Positions 34,991 through 48,800 of a DNA stretch of 64,000 bases are shown one piece after another (positions within the stretch are counted from its first letter, which is position 1; each line of letters begins with the position of its first letter). The stretch covers positions 100,205 to 164,204 of the forward strand of contig JAQFVV010013301.1 of assembly GCA_028023455.1 (NCBI GenBank), read 5' to 3'. The translations under genes and the position numbers were made by a program. Source of the stretch: Epiperipatus broadwayi (lineage: Eukaryota; Onychophora; Udeonychophora; Euonychophora; Peripatidae). The notes under the pieces were generated by a model. It had not been told where the DNA came from and did no database searches. It worked only from the letters and a program-made list of their open reading frames with translations.

Positions 34991-37900
34991 AAGTAGTAAT
35001 ATTTTGTAATACATAACTTGGTTTGTAAAGAATATATATATAATATTATTGCCACCATTTTGGCATAGTAATTTGCAGTAAATAATCACACATAATATAT
35101 ATTTGAATAATTTTAGAATGTGTCAGATTAATGCAAGATTATGTAATTGTCAGTCTGATTACACAATAGATATGTTTTCACCCATAACCTTAATTGTTGA
35201 TTTTGCGTACTCTCTAATTATTTTGAATTAACATTCAAATGTGCTTTAAGTAAAATAAGTATAAAATTTATGAATTTAACAAGCTAAATATTATTGAAAA
35301 CGTGGTAACACTGAAAGACTTTCTTAAAATAATTTAAACTTAAAAAATGTATTAGAAAGATTTATAAATTATTTGTAAATGAGCATTGTAAGCTATCAAA
35401 TAATTGTTGAAGTGAACAATGAAAGTTTTTTCTAATTGTGAAAGTCAGAGATTGTTTGACAGAATTTTCAATATTTTTTATAATTAGACATACTAAAGAA
35501 TTTTTTAATAACAGGTCGATTACTGTGGTCTAAAGTTGTATTAGTGAAATAGCTAAATTTTAGCTTGACATGGACAATAATTTAGTTTTTTATTAAGATT
35601 AAAATTTGAGAGTTTGGTTTTGGGATAAGATGTATAGATTTAATTTATATCTTTGCTTCTCTATTCAGTATTCTAGCTGACTCGTAAATGTTTCATTATT
35701 TCTTTATACTTTTATTTTAAAATATAAATGAAAATTTAACAGTATTGAAAATAAATCATCTTTTTTGACAATTATAATGTATGATAGACTAATATCAGTT
35801 CAGTGCTAAGATTTATTCTCAGGTTAGTCAGACATATATAGAAATATGAAAGTGTGCAAAAGAAATAAGAATGAAATACCTATTCGACACTTTCCAAATA
35901 ATTATGTTAATAGTAAAAATAGCATTTGTATTTTTCCACAAAATGGTTAAAACTAACACATACATATATTAATTTGTATGCACAAAAATTCATACACAAA
36001 TTGTTAATATACAAGAGTACATATCTGTATGATCTATAAATTGCTTTTCTACATGTAATTGGGGCACTACAGATAGAGGATACCCTGCAATATTAACTGC
36101 TTTTGTAAAGTATTCTAACTGTCTCTCAGACTAATTACTTTTTGGTTTATTTATAACTTCTTAAATGTCTGGAGTAAATAATTAACTAAGGGGGATTTTA
36201 GCAACCTTCAGTTAATTGTTTAATTGCTAATCCGTTTGCCAACTGAGATTAACTTAATTCTATAATTACTCTAATTCCCGTGTCTATTTTAAAGATTAAA
36301 ACATGTAACATTTAAAATACTCTAATTAATAAAATATATACTACATAGTTCTAATAGTTTTTTTTTTTAAATTTAGTTTGTGCCTAAAATTTATATATTA
36401 AAGAAATCTGATTGTATATATTGCAATATATATAATAGAAATTGATGCCCATAATTTGCAAATTTCTGTTTTAATTAAATCACTTTTTTTAGTTTAGTCA
36501 TAAATTTATTTAAATCACTCACCAGCAGTTTATTTCATTCAAGGCTTTAATTTAAATTTAATATTAATAATAGACTTAAATAAATGAAAAAATCTTTTTA
36601 TTAAAAAATATTTTTCCAATAAAAGTAGAAGTTTACAATTAATTACAAAATATACTGGGATCAAATATGAAAGCTAAATATGTAAAACTATATCTAGATG
36701 GCATATAACTCTACACACAATATTTTATAAGCAGTATATAGTTTATAGGGATGAAATGAAAGCGCATTAATATTGAAGACTCCAGAGTTTAATATCTAAA
36801 TAATAAACCATCTCAGACAATGCAAATATTTATACACTATAATTGCATGCATCAGCAAAACCAAGCAGTTAAAATTAAAATAAATAAAAAACAAAAAAAA
36901 AATTGTTGAATGTTTTTTATATTCAAAAATCTAAACAATTTTAAGTTAGAATGTTAGTGACAATCTCCTTTTATTTCAACCAGAAAAAAACAGGAATTGA
37001 AATATGCTTAAACAATGTACAAAAAGAAAATGTATAATCTAATTAGTTGGTCCTAATGGAAAGTTATTTAACATAAACTTTCTGCCCATTCACCTCTTGA
37101 ACTATTGTGGAAACAATAGTTCTAGTTCTACACTAAAGTAGTAAAAATTCAAGCATAGGTGATACAATCTAATTAGCCATAAAAAAACTTGAGAATGTAC
37201 TGGTGACCAAAAGTCCCTTAAGATATTATTCCACTTTAAAAGTTGTATCAATGACCCACATCATATAAAAAAATATGACATATTGTTCAAAAGTGAAATT
37301 CTTGAAGAATACTATAATCAGCATGAAACCCTAATATAAGTGTTTACAAATTTATTAATTGCATGGAAAATTAAGTAGTTGCAGAATAAAAAGTCATCAT
37401 TTGATTTCTACTAAACTATCCACCTTAAAGAAAATTTTTTACTAAGCCTATAACTCATAATGCTTAGGCACTAGAAAATTAATTCACTAACCAAGATTGC
37501 ACTACAAATTTAAAAAATATATATATAGATAATATATCTATAATAATCTCAATAGCTTATAATTGCTTTAAATGACTGAAAAATCAATATCTATAGATTG
37601 TGATTAGTTACTAAAGAGACCCTAAATATTTTTAGAATCTTAACTTACATTTAGTCAGGTTGAAACTTTCTTAACTTGTTAGCATTAAATGGTTGTAACT
37701 AAGAAACTGCTAATTAGGTTATCTATATTATAATATTAGTTTAATCAAACATTATAATTATTATCAGTAATATTAAATATATTTCTAATAATTTCAGATA
37801 AAATTATATTTTAATATCTCAATAAAATAATACTACCTGGTCTTTCTTCAATACAAAAGAAGAATAATCAGATTTTATAGCAACTTCTAATAAAAACATG

Positions 37901-38760
37901 ATGCCCCTATTTACTATGAAAAAATATTTTGTATCAAGCTAATATAATAAAAATTAAATTTTTCTAAGATTTTCAAGCCATGTCACTGTTGTATATAATA
38001 AAAAATAAGTTAAGAAATAAGAATAAATTGATACTTAATTTGCTAAATATTCCATTTATTTCACAGGTTAAAGCATTTGTGATTAGTTCTTAAATGAAAT
38101 AATCATTGTATGGTTTTTTAAGTACTTCATTTCTATATAGTTTAACAAATGTTTGTAGCATGAATTGAAAACTATAGTATGTTGAAAGTTTCATAAAATG
38201 ATTAATGCATTAAGACATTCTTAAATAGATATAAAACTTTGTTTAGATATTAGGACTTCTCCAAATAGGGTCAATAAGTCAAATGCAATCAGAAGAATAT
38301 TTAAATTTTAAATATACTGCAATATAGTATGTATATTAGACTGTGGATAAAGACAAATCTCATTACCATATATCATATTTATTAGCATATAGGATGTAGT
38401 GGCATTTAAGACATATTTCCTTTCTTATATATATATTTTTAAGAAAGAAAATTTTCTACACTTTCACATGAATTTCCATAATGATTTACTGTACTAATTT
38501 TATAGTTATTTATTATATACAAAAAATAATATTTAAATACATGTATAGTACATATACAATTGTAACTAGGCAATGCTGTAGTTAAGTATCTTTTAATTTA
38601 CACCCTCAAAACCCAGAAATTCTTCTTCAGAGCTAAACATTTGAAGACTGTATCTTTTCTTAATTGTATGTTATTTACCTTGTGGAAAGATTTATATTTT
38701 TGAGAGAGCTTTGTTTTTAAGTTATTTTGAATGTTTTGCTCTGATATTGATATGATTATG
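34991..38760. other. AT-rich spacer
   Basis: About 3.8 kb with no open frame above 60 codons and no motif recognised on either strand. It includes ordinary AT-rich DNA and short (AT)n runs (about 37514-37525). Confidence 0.55.
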
Positions 38761-38763
<3 letters not shown>

Positions 38764-38799
<36 letters not shown>

Positions 38800-38823
38800 T
38801 ATATATATGTATATATATATATA
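38764..38823. repeat. (AT)n microsatellite
   Basis: A nearly uninterrupted AT dinucleotide run abutting the left end of the large foldback element. Confidence 0.95.
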
Positions 38824-38825
38824 TT

Positions 38826-40039
38826 GTAACCAGTTGGCTTACATAGCATACACTATAGTGTATGTGCATATATATATATACACGTAAAATAAAGGAAAGG
38901 TAGAAATAAACACAGACATAAATTTTTGTAGATATAGTAAAGAGTTAAATAACTCTGGGTTTAAAGTAAAATTTCATTATGAAATTAATATTTTAAAAAG
39001 GTCTGAATAAATATAAATATTGCATTATTATTAATTATTACTCTGATTTTGAAATTTAAAAACACCCTATTGTATTTTTGAAATTTTAATTAATTAAACA
39101 AAATTTTTATCTATTAGAAATCCCCTAAGTAAAAACATGTATATAGATTCCAAGGGATTATAAAGATAAAAATAAAATTCTGTTTTTAATCAAGGTGTTG
39201 TTATAACACCTCAGATGATTTTATAAAGAGGGCTGATAAAAAATATCAGTCAGTCTGGATAGTGATTTTTGAAGAGAACAGATCAGCTGCAGAGTTGGTT
39301 ATAATATTTTGTTGCAGCTTGTTGAAGTTTGCAGCAGCTAGTTTTAGCTGACCATATAGTTGGCAGAATAACTAGCATGAATTGTTATAGCTGAAGGCAG
39401 AACATTAGATTCAGGAGCTGCTAATATTTCCTTCACAGGTGTTTGAAATTCACATGGAGAAAACGAAGCACTTCTTTGTGCTGAAATTCACAGCCTTAAA
39501 CATGCAGAGGATGGTTGATTGCCTAAAATCCATCAAACCAAGAGAGCTGCTTGTCTGGAACAATCCTAGACTGAAAGGAAGACCAACATTTTACATGGAT
39601 TATATTTTTTTCCTGATTTGACAGTCACTAAAAACCAAACTCACCAAGAAAAATCTTCCGGCTTGCTGAAGAATTAATTACATGTATGCTGCATCAGATA
39701 TATTCAGAAAAGCACAGATAAACGTATATATAGCTGGTTAGTTATTTTAAAATAAGTCATATAAAAATAGACATATATAGAACAATATTATTTTTAAGTT
39801 GGTTAAAAATCTATATATTTTAAAAGAATATAAAGTAATTTTGCTTGAATTATAATTAAGAGTCAAGAATAATTCATTGACCATCTGATTTTAAAGGCAA
39901 AAGAGACATTTTTGAACAATAATCCTCTTGGACATTATTTTTTAAAAAAAAAAAAGGCATTGCACCAACCCTGCTCATCTCTGTGAGACTTAGGGGTATA
40001 AATGAGGTCTATTCATGAGACCAAAGCCTATTCATGAGG

Positions 40040-40116
<77 letters not shown>

Positions 40117-41704
40117 CCACTGGACTACCCTGGGAGCTCAACATCTAGATCTAGACAGTGCCAAGCCTATATTTCAGAGTGCCATGGACACCTGTACCCA
40201 GACAGCCCTGCCTAGCTATAGACTCAGCATAGACATAAAAAGTACAAATTCATGCATCACTTTCAAAATGTAATTTTATATATATATATGTGTGTGTGTG
40301 TGCACACTGACGTTTACATCATATTTTAACTTAACAGCAACAATATTATATTTTCATTGTTAAATTCTTTGGAAAATATGCATAAATTTCATACATATAC
40401 ATGTGTGTATAAACAAAATATAGATATACTCTAATTTAAAATTAGTTTCAACTTATAAGTTGTTGTTTTTTTATTTCTTTAAAAAAAGTATAGTCAATTT
40501 TTGACAGGTATTTGTTGATTAATTATCAATGTTTTTAAATTAAATTATTGAATAATCGATTCTTTACTTTTTTTTTATATAATTTTCTTTAAAAAATATG
40601 TCCAAGAGGATTATTATTCAAAAATGCCTCTTTTGCCTTTAAAATTAGATGGTCAATGAATTATTCTTGACTCTTAATTATAATTCAAGCAAAATTATTT
40701 TATATTCTTTTAAAATATATAGATTTTTAACCGACTTAAAAATAATATTGTTCTATATATGTCTATTTTTATATAACTTATTTTAAAATAACTCACCAGC
40801 TATATACATGTTTATCTGTGCTTTTCTGAATATATATGATGCAGCATACATATAATTAATTCTTCAGCAAGCTGGAATATTTTTCTTGGTGAGTTTGGTT
40901 TTTAGTGACTGTCATAATCAGGAAAAATATAATCCATGTAAAATGTTGGTCTTCCTTTCAGTCTAGGATTGTTCCAGACAAGCAGCTCACTTGGTTTGAT
41001 GGATTTCAGGCAATCATCCATCCTCTGCATGTTTAAGGCTATGAATTTCAGCACAAAGAAGTGGGTCATTTTCTCCATGTAAATTTTAAACTCCTGTGAA
41101 GGAAGTATTGGCAGCTCCTGAATCTAATATTCTGCCTTCAGCTATATCAATTCATGGTAGCTATTCTGCCAACTATATGGTCATCTAAAACCAACTGCTG
41201 CAAACTTCAACAAGCTGCAACAAAATATTATAACCAACTCTGCAGCTGACCTGTTCTCTTCAAAAATCACTATCCAGACTGACTGATATTTTTTATCAGC
41301 CCTCTTTATAAAATCATCTGAGGTGTTGTAACAACACCTTGATTAAAAACAGAATTTTATTTTTATCTTTCTAATCCCTTGGAATCTATATACATGTTTT
41401 ACTTAGAGATTTCCAACAGATAAAAATTTTGTTTAATTAATTAAAATTTCAAAACTACAATAGGGTGTTTTTAAATTTCAAAATCAGAGTAATAATTAAC
41501 AATAATGCAATATTTATATTTATTCAGACCTTTTTTAAAATATTTATTTCATAATGAATGTTTTACTTTAAATCCAGAGTTATTTAATCCTTTACCATAT
41601 CTACAAAAATTTATGTCTGTGTTTATTTCTACTTTTCCTTTATTTTACGTACATATTTGCACATACACTATATTAGTGTATGCTATGTAAGCCAACTAGT
41701 TACA
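38826..41704. mobile_element. Large foldback element with arms of about 1.1 kb
   Basis: The left arm (38826 to about 39945) is the reverse complement of the right arm (about 40597-41704) over its whole length, with scattered mismatches and small indels. It begins GTAACCAGTTGGCTTACATA and ends TATGTAAGCCAACTAGTTAC. Internal matches include TTTAATCAAGGTGTTGTTAT, GTCAGTCTGGATAGTGATTT and CTTGTCTGGAACAATCCTAG. The loop (39946-40596) is itself a repeat with another inverted copy at 42633-43205. No transposase is visible. A 60-codon open frame at 39439-39621 lies in the left arm, but its mirror in the right arm (40919-41095) is not conserved as an open frame. So there is no sign of coding selection. 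Confidence 0.85.
39946..40596 (+). repeat. Loop repeat L2 of the large foldback
   Basis: About 650 bp between the two long arms. It starts with an A-run and GGCATTGCACCAACCCTGCT, contains GGTCTATTCATGAGACC, an (AT)n run of about 70 bp (40044-40112), ACTGGACTACCCTGGGAGCT and a GT tract, and ends TCTTTACTTTTTTTTTATATAATT. An inverted copy lies at 42633-43205, where the (AT)n run is only about 10 bp long. Confidence 0.85.
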
Positions 41705-42632
41705 TTGCCCCAATCTGAGAGAAAAGGAAAATAGAAATGAAACACCTATCTAACAAGATTTTAATTACATGCATAATCAAAACAAAGTTCATATGCAAAA
41801 CTATATACTAATCAATTTTTTAGAGATCTGACAGACATCTGACAGTTAACAGAATGAATAGTGATTTGCAATTTTAAGATAGATAAAGAATTCAGCCATT
41901 GGACTGTAAGTACACAATGCACCTTGAACACCAAGAGTGCTACCTCAAATGAGACACTATAAACTACTACAACCTATGATAAAGATAATGCAAAATCATT
42001 GCCCTCTTTCATGGAGGGTCTGGAAAATACGAAACTATGCCCTGCTTCTATTGAGTCTTATGGGCTGGGAAATACAAACTATGCCTTGCTTCATTTCTTT
42101 GGAGACTTGGAGGCTGGAAACATGGAAGGACTATGTTAACTGCCTTATCACACACAATATGAAATATAAAAAATAGGTTGGAGAAAATAATGGAGATACA
42201 ACACCCTCAGAGTTGCATGAAAACCCTGCACCCCCAAGCCAATGACAAAAATCTCCATCCATCACCAAAACTGAAAATATAGCTAAACAAATTTCAACAA
42301 TTAAACATCAAACCATCCTCCAAAATCATCGATTTTTTATTTAACTATAAACATGAACCTATCCAAACATACATGAGAACTACTATTTTATAATCTATAA
42401 TCATCATCAATACTCTTGTCACATATTTCAAAGTAATTTTTAAAATTAATTCTGCATAAAATGCATATATATTTTTTTTCTCACTCATGGTTTGAGATCA
42501 AGTTGATAATTTTGAAATGATGATCACCAGTATGTGATCATCATCAGCCGTACATTGGGCTGCCTTCTATAATGGTTGCCACAGTACATGCTCATCATCG
42601 GCCCTCAGTTAGGTAACCATTTGTAATGGGTG
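41705..42632. other. Spacer between foldback and inverted L2 copy
   Basis: Moderately AT-rich. A degenerate tandem motif (CTGGAAAATACGAAACTATG / CTGGGAAATACAAACTATGC) lies at about 42016-42100, and a cluster of GATCATCATC-type sequence at 42515-42600. A 79-codon frame at 41937-42176 translates the tandem motif and is not supported as a gene. Confidence 0.5.
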
Positions 42633-43205
42633 GGGAATTATATAAAAAAAGTAAAGAATTGATTATTCAATAATTTAATTTAAAAATATTGATAAATTAA
42701 TCAACAAATACCTATCAAAAATTGACTATACTTTTTTTAAGGAAAAAACAACAACTTATAAGTTGAAACTAATTTTAAATTACAGTATATCTATATTTTC
42801 TTTATACACACATATATATGTATGAAAACTGTGCATATTTTCCAAAGAATTTAATAATGAAAATATAATATTGTTGCTATTAAGTTAAAATATGATGTAA
42901 ATGTCAGTGTGCACACACACATATATATGTAAAATTACATTTTGAAAGTGATGCATGAATTTGTATTTTTTATGTTTATGGTGAGTCTATGGCTAGGCAG
43001 AGCTGTCTGGATGCAGGTGTCCATGGTGCTCTGAAGTATAGGCCAGGCACTGTCTAGATCTAGATGTTGAGATCCCAGGGTAGTCCAGTGGTGAATATAT
43101 ATATATAGACCTCATGAATAGGCTTTGGTCTCATGAATAGACCTCATTTATGCCCCTAAGTCTCACAAAGATGAGCAGGATTGGTGCAATGCCTTTTATT
43201 TTTTT
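42633..43205 (-). repeat. Inverted copy of loop repeat L2
   Basis: Reverse complement of 39946-40585, running from AATTATATAAAAAAAGTAAAG to AGGATTGGTGCAATGCCTTTT. It shares the GCACACTGA/TCAGTGTGC, CTAGATCTAGATGTTGAG and TCATGAATAGACCTCATTTA phrases. The two copies have diverged by point changes and by (AT)n length. Confidence 0.85.
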
Positions 43206-44335
43206 TTGGATACTGCTCTTTGAGGATGATCTGTCTAGATACTTAGAAGGGCAGTGCTTAAAAAATGAGGTATTTTCTCACAATGTCATGGAGCTTTGTG
43301 TACTGATAGTCCAGCTTGGCTCTCTGCTTATCATGGCATGGAGAGCTGCAGTTCATGTATTCATTTTTACTATCTAACCTTGCCTACTTAATTAGCATTA
43401 ACTAATCAAGCAAAAAGACATTTCAAAATTTATATATTTTTTGGATTCTATAAAACGATATTATCTTTCATTTATTAAAAAGAAAAAAGAGACATTTTTT
43501 TTAAGTAAAGCAAACAAGCAAATAACTTCATGTATTAAAAGAAAGAAAAAAATTGATAGAAACTAATCGATAAAGAGTGGAACTTACTATAAAATAAGAA
43601 AAGCAATTTATACGTTTTCAACAACGAGTAATTGTGAAAATAACTTTTATTGTCATAACAAGTATGTAAATTTTATGAAATTATTAATTATAAAAGTATT
43701 GTTATTTGTTGTGTGACAAAATTAAATTTGTTAATAAACTGTGCAATTCTATATATGTGTTGTAGTAAACCTACCATAAGTATTTGTATTACTTAAAACA
43801 TAATTTAAAAGCTTAATCATGTATTATTTTTTATGTAAAAATTAAATATGTTCAGAAATCACACGCATGTATGTATGCGTATATCTGTCAATTGTATTGC
43901 AGATACCAATGCTTATCAATTGTAACACATATGTAAATTTTAATCATTTTTTTATAATTATTTTATGTTTAATTGAAATGTATTCCTTGTATATTATAAA
44001 ACGCACATCTGTGTACGAATACATATATGCGTTTGTAGAAACTTATTAAGAAATATTGTAAATCAATGTAATAACTTTAGTTGTGTATATAAGTTTATAT
44101 ACCATTCAAAATCAGAACCCTTATAAGACCTTAATCATTATTTTTATTGTTATTAATAAACTTATAATTAATTGTTAAAAATTGTATTCCATCATGGGAA
44201 TGTGTTTAGTGCTTTGAGCATCCAGAGATGATCAATCATCATCCTGGTTGGTGCAAAAGAGAATACTTTTTAAAGCACATGCACTATCTTTTATTTTACT
44301 TTAGTCTTATTAAAAATTTAAGTTTATAGTTGGCC
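43206..44335. other. AT-rich spacer
   Basis: No gene recognised. Two open frames (43150-43377 and 43867-44049) lack motifs. The first overlaps the L2 repeat. Confidence 0.5.
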
Positions 44336-44440
44336 AGTACTTAAGTGGTCAGAGCATTGATGATGATCAGCATGTTTTAAATGTCCCAGCATTATTGTTT
44401 TGATTTCCGATTACTGTGTATTTTTAATGGATGAGCACTA
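44336..44440 (+). repeat. Possible degenerate tRNA-derived SINE
   Basis: AGTGGTCAGAGCATTGAT resembles an A box in context, and TTTTGATTTCC about 55 nt later resembles a B box. Less AT-rich sequence with further repeated phrases (AATCCAGTCACAAGATTGAC / AATCCAGCCACAATATGGAC) continues to about 44590. The match is weak and the 5' end is not defined. Confidence 0.3.
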
Positions 44441-44900
44441 AACTGGTGCATCCAAGTCATGTTATATAATTGCCCAAGCTGGCAAAGGCTCAATAGTTAG
44501 CCTGGTCTACAGAAGACCCATTTCCAATCCAGTCACAAGATTGACTGCTGATTTATATTTTTTAATCCAGCCACAATATGGACTGTTGATTTATTGTACT
44601 AATTTGTTTATTCCCATCAATGATGACAATGGATGGTTCTCTTAATATTTACATATACCTACTTTTACTTTATAATGCTGGTTGAATTTATAATTATGTT
44701 ATGGTTGCTCTGAGTTAGCTTCTGATCTCTCAATGATCTCACAATGTTATCACAGAGAGCTTAATCTCATACTTTTATATCCTTAAATATCATATTCTTG
44801 TAAATAATTTGTAAATTATTGATTTTATATTGTTGACTTGGAGTGATGATGATTATGCCATCACCCAGTTTAATTTTCAATACCCTCTTCCCCTCCCATT

Positions 44901-44903
<3 letters not shown>

Positions 44904-44932
<29 letters not shown>
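44904..44932. repeat. (AT)n tract at left copy of duplicated flank
   Basis: An AT dinucleotide run joined to TATTATGTGTGTGAGGG, the same junction as on the other side of the LTR element at about 58290. Confidence 0.95.
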
Positions 44933-44936
<4 letters not shown>

Positions 44937-45823
44937 GTGTGTGAGGGAAAACCCCAAAATAACAGAAATTGTTTTCTGTTAGGTGTGCCTCTTTTTGTTT
45001 TGCACACCTTTTATGAGAACCTTTTTGCATCAATTTGCCAAATTATATTACTATGTAAAATCATAGTGCAATGTAGCACATTTTTTGTAACATTCTTGTA
45101 ACGTTCATTTTATGTATTTATCAAATTTTTGTAATGGCTGAATGGTTGAAATAATGTGAAATTTTGTAATATATGAAACAGATTATTAAAAAGTTGTTCT
45201 GGGAAAAACACTCATTTATGAATGATTTAATGACATTGTCAAATTCATTATGTTTCAAAAAAGCATGGCAAGTAAAGTCCAATGTCAAAATAATGCTGAT
45301 ATTCTCTTTATTGACTCAAATGGCATTTTCTCTTAAAATTAGTTTATAATCATCAGATGTTTTATTTACAAGTTCTGAAACATTCTTGTAATATGTTAAA
45401 ATGTAAATGATCCATTTTGCAGCAAAGTGAGGTGTACAAGCTTCGTCATGACAATTCATCTGTGAGCAGTTGTGAATGTGAAATAATTTTTAATTAAATT
45501 CAACATGATCAGCTTATCTATCAGTCATATTCACTTGATCTTTAATTGGGTGATTTCCTTTTATTCTCTTAAATAAAAAATTGCCTCATTTTTTTTTTGC
45601 TGGCTTAGAAGTGATGAAAAATGATGCAACTGTTAAAAAGCTTCACTTTGTATTTCCAGACTAGTTTGAAAAGTCAAAACACATTTAGTCTAGTGTATTG
45701 TATTAAATGGTCAGTGCTTTGAAGTAGATTAAATTTATAAAACATAAAGATAATTAAACAATTTTTTATTATAAATTTATAGTTATTTTTGGATTCCCCC
45801 ATGTATATTAATATGATTATATT
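44931..45823. repeat. Flank duplication, copy A
   Basis: About 893 bp, nearly identical to 58291-59185 in the same orientation. Differences are single bases, such as ACATTCTTG versus ATATTTTTG and CTCTTAAATAAA versus CTCTTAAGTAAA. It begins with TATTATGTGTGTGAGGGAAA. At its right end the match stops inside GATTATATT, where the sequence passes directly into the truncated LTR. No gene is recognised within it. Confidence 0.92.
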
Positions 45824-48800
45824 TTTATAATATTATAACTTATCAAATTTATTACAAACTTATCAAAAATTAATATAGTGTACTAATTAAATAAATATTT
45901 ACTAAAATCATGAGACTATGAAGTGAAGTTACAATTGGTAATTGGACTTACATTGAGTCAATGTCTCTCCAAGACACTGTCTCAATGGCATAAGAATACT
46001 ATTACTTCTTTATTATCTCATTACTAACTCTACAGCACTCTTATGACTTTTATAAATGAACTATCTTTAATAATAATAGATAAATAAATCTCAATCTATT
46101 GTTAAGGAAATATAATTAAAATGATCTCAGGTTCTTCTAATTATCTTAAAGTAATAATAATTCATGTAAATAGGAATGATAAGGGATTTAATATCAAACC
46201 TAAATACACCTAACTTATTCTAATAATAATCACTAACAATAATAATCTTTAGGGTATATCTTAATCTTATCTATTGGATTATACCATTAATCATTAAGAA
46301 AATAAGTAAATCATATACATGTCTTTCATTTCCATATAGTATCTTAATTTTAAAATAGACCAAAATCTTATAATTTAACAATTTGTGGCAATAAATAGTA
46401 TTATACTCTTATACTGTGCATTATAATTACTTTATGACCATTGTAATATCATATGTTAATGTCAATCAATTTCTATAAATTATATTAAGAAAATATTGTG
46501 TTTCTTTCTCAAATAATAAAATAATAAATTCATATTGTGCAAATATTATGTACATTCAAATTATCTGTTGTCAAATGCTGTGGTGTAAAATAATGAATTC
46601 AACACATCTTTTAAAACAACTTAACAAATTTATTTACATTAACTTTAACAAATAATTTATTTACACTATTTACATTTAAATGGAACTAAAGAAAATAAAC
46701 AAAAATAAGAAAAATAATAATACAAGATTTTTACACTGTTACTATTTCCATAACCATAAGTAGATAATTTATACATTTCTGAAAATGTTCTATCAATAAC
46801 ATTCAATTAAATTTATGACTTTAATTTTAATAAACATTATTTGTTATCAATTAATATAAGAAAAGGTTTTATGTAAGATATCATTCATGTAGCATGTATG
46901 TAAATAAACCAACTTTAATAATTTAAATGCTATTTCACTTAAGTCCTACTGTTATTTATATTATAATGTATAAGGCTGTATTACATTTATTATCAGTATG
47001 ACTCAAATATTAATTAATGTATAAACTGATATAACTTTGTAGTATAATAACAATTATTGACTATCACTGTTTATTTCATTCCGATATAATGTCATACTAC
47101 ATGTCTTATTAAAATATGCAATACGTATATGTACTTTTAAAAAAAAATAATATTTTAAAATTATTCAATAATTTCAACTTTTATAAAGTATAATGTTAAA
47201 TAAAATTCTATGATTCTTTTCCATTTTAAATCATTACTTTTCTTTACTTGTTATTCTTATTCCTTTATAAAACTACTACCTACAAAAGTCATTTTAACCT
47301 TATTTAATTTCAGAAAAACAAATGACCAATTTTAAAACAAAAATAATAACGATCCAAACTCTCCTATACCTCATCCTCTATTTACAATAAGCCTTCAATC
47401 AAAAATATAAATTTCTATGTAAAATTAACTTACTTATCTAATAAAAATAAAAATAAAAATATAGACTTTATATACTTCTTACTAACTTTAAAAGAAAAAA
47501 AAAAATAAATAACTTACACTAGTATAATAAATCTAATTTCTAATATTGGAACAGAAACATTAAAATTTATTCACGAAAGAATCATATAATTATTTCTAGG
47601 TTTTCATATTACGTTGTACTAAATTTATATCATCAATTTAAAATATGCATATTAAAATAAAACTGCTATTATTAATCTTGTGCGTGTATATTATTTAAAC
47701 ATTAATACATTCATTCAATAATCATATAACATTTGGTTGATCTAAAGAAAACATAGTAAATACATCAAATTATTATTATTATTACACAATTTTTACCATA
47801 AATGATACTTCAATGTACAGTCCGTCACACGATGTCCTCCAGGATTCCAGTTTTACAAAATAATTTCACATTTACACTCAACAATTATTCTTTAAAATAT
47901 TACGTGTTGTATAATTATAAAATAAACTTTATGCAATAAAAAGTTATATTAGTATTTAGTTATTATTTTAAAAAAAAAATGTAAATGTACCTTTCCTATC
48001 TTTAATAAATCAATAATTAATTAAATATTTATGTTAGTTAATAAATAAAACATATTACATAACATCCAACGGTGTCTTCTTCCAGCTATAATTGTTCTTT
48101 TTCCTAGGCACAAATTTTCACCAAACATTACTTCCTTTTCCGGTACATCACGTGTCTTTAAAAGTTTTTATGAAATAAATGAAAACGTTCTTTTAAAAAA
48201 AAAAAATAAAAATAAAAGTCAAAGTCAGTTCCACCATAAAACAAAATAAAATTAAAATAGTTTATAGGATCCAGGTTCATTTCTTTTTAAAAAAAAATTA
48301 TTTAAAAGTTATTATTTTTTAGAATTAGTCTATAATTTATAAAGTTCTTGTTTAATTATTTTAATTGATTTGATTTGGATATCCACGTAATTTGATTTGC
48401 GCATTCCGTAACAGATATTTAGGTAAGATTACTTTTAAAGTCTTTTATACGACCAGCGTTCAGACTTTAATAATACAATAATTTTTACTTATAAGTGTTT
48501 CTTTACTTATTAAATCTCCAATTTATTTGCCTTTTAAAATTGTCAGAATTTAGTCTTTTAAACCATAAAGACTTAACAAGGCAAATATTTATACAATTAC
48601 TGTTACATATTATATCTTTACCAAGATATATATTTAAATTTAGAATTTACAAATACTTGCTTCATAAAGAAGTATTTCTCATTTTTTCAAATATCTATTT
48701 TATAAAAATTAACTACCATTAGCTTTTAAATTTATACAAAGTCCAACGTATTACTGTTAGGCATCTAATAACTCTCCTAGTCAATCCAGCGTTTGTTAAA

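Noticed and set aside
40015-40273. Two overlapping plus-strand frames with Tyr-Ile repeats
   Set aside because: Direct translation of the (AT)n tract inside repeat L2. The inverted copy at 42633-43205 lacks the expansion.
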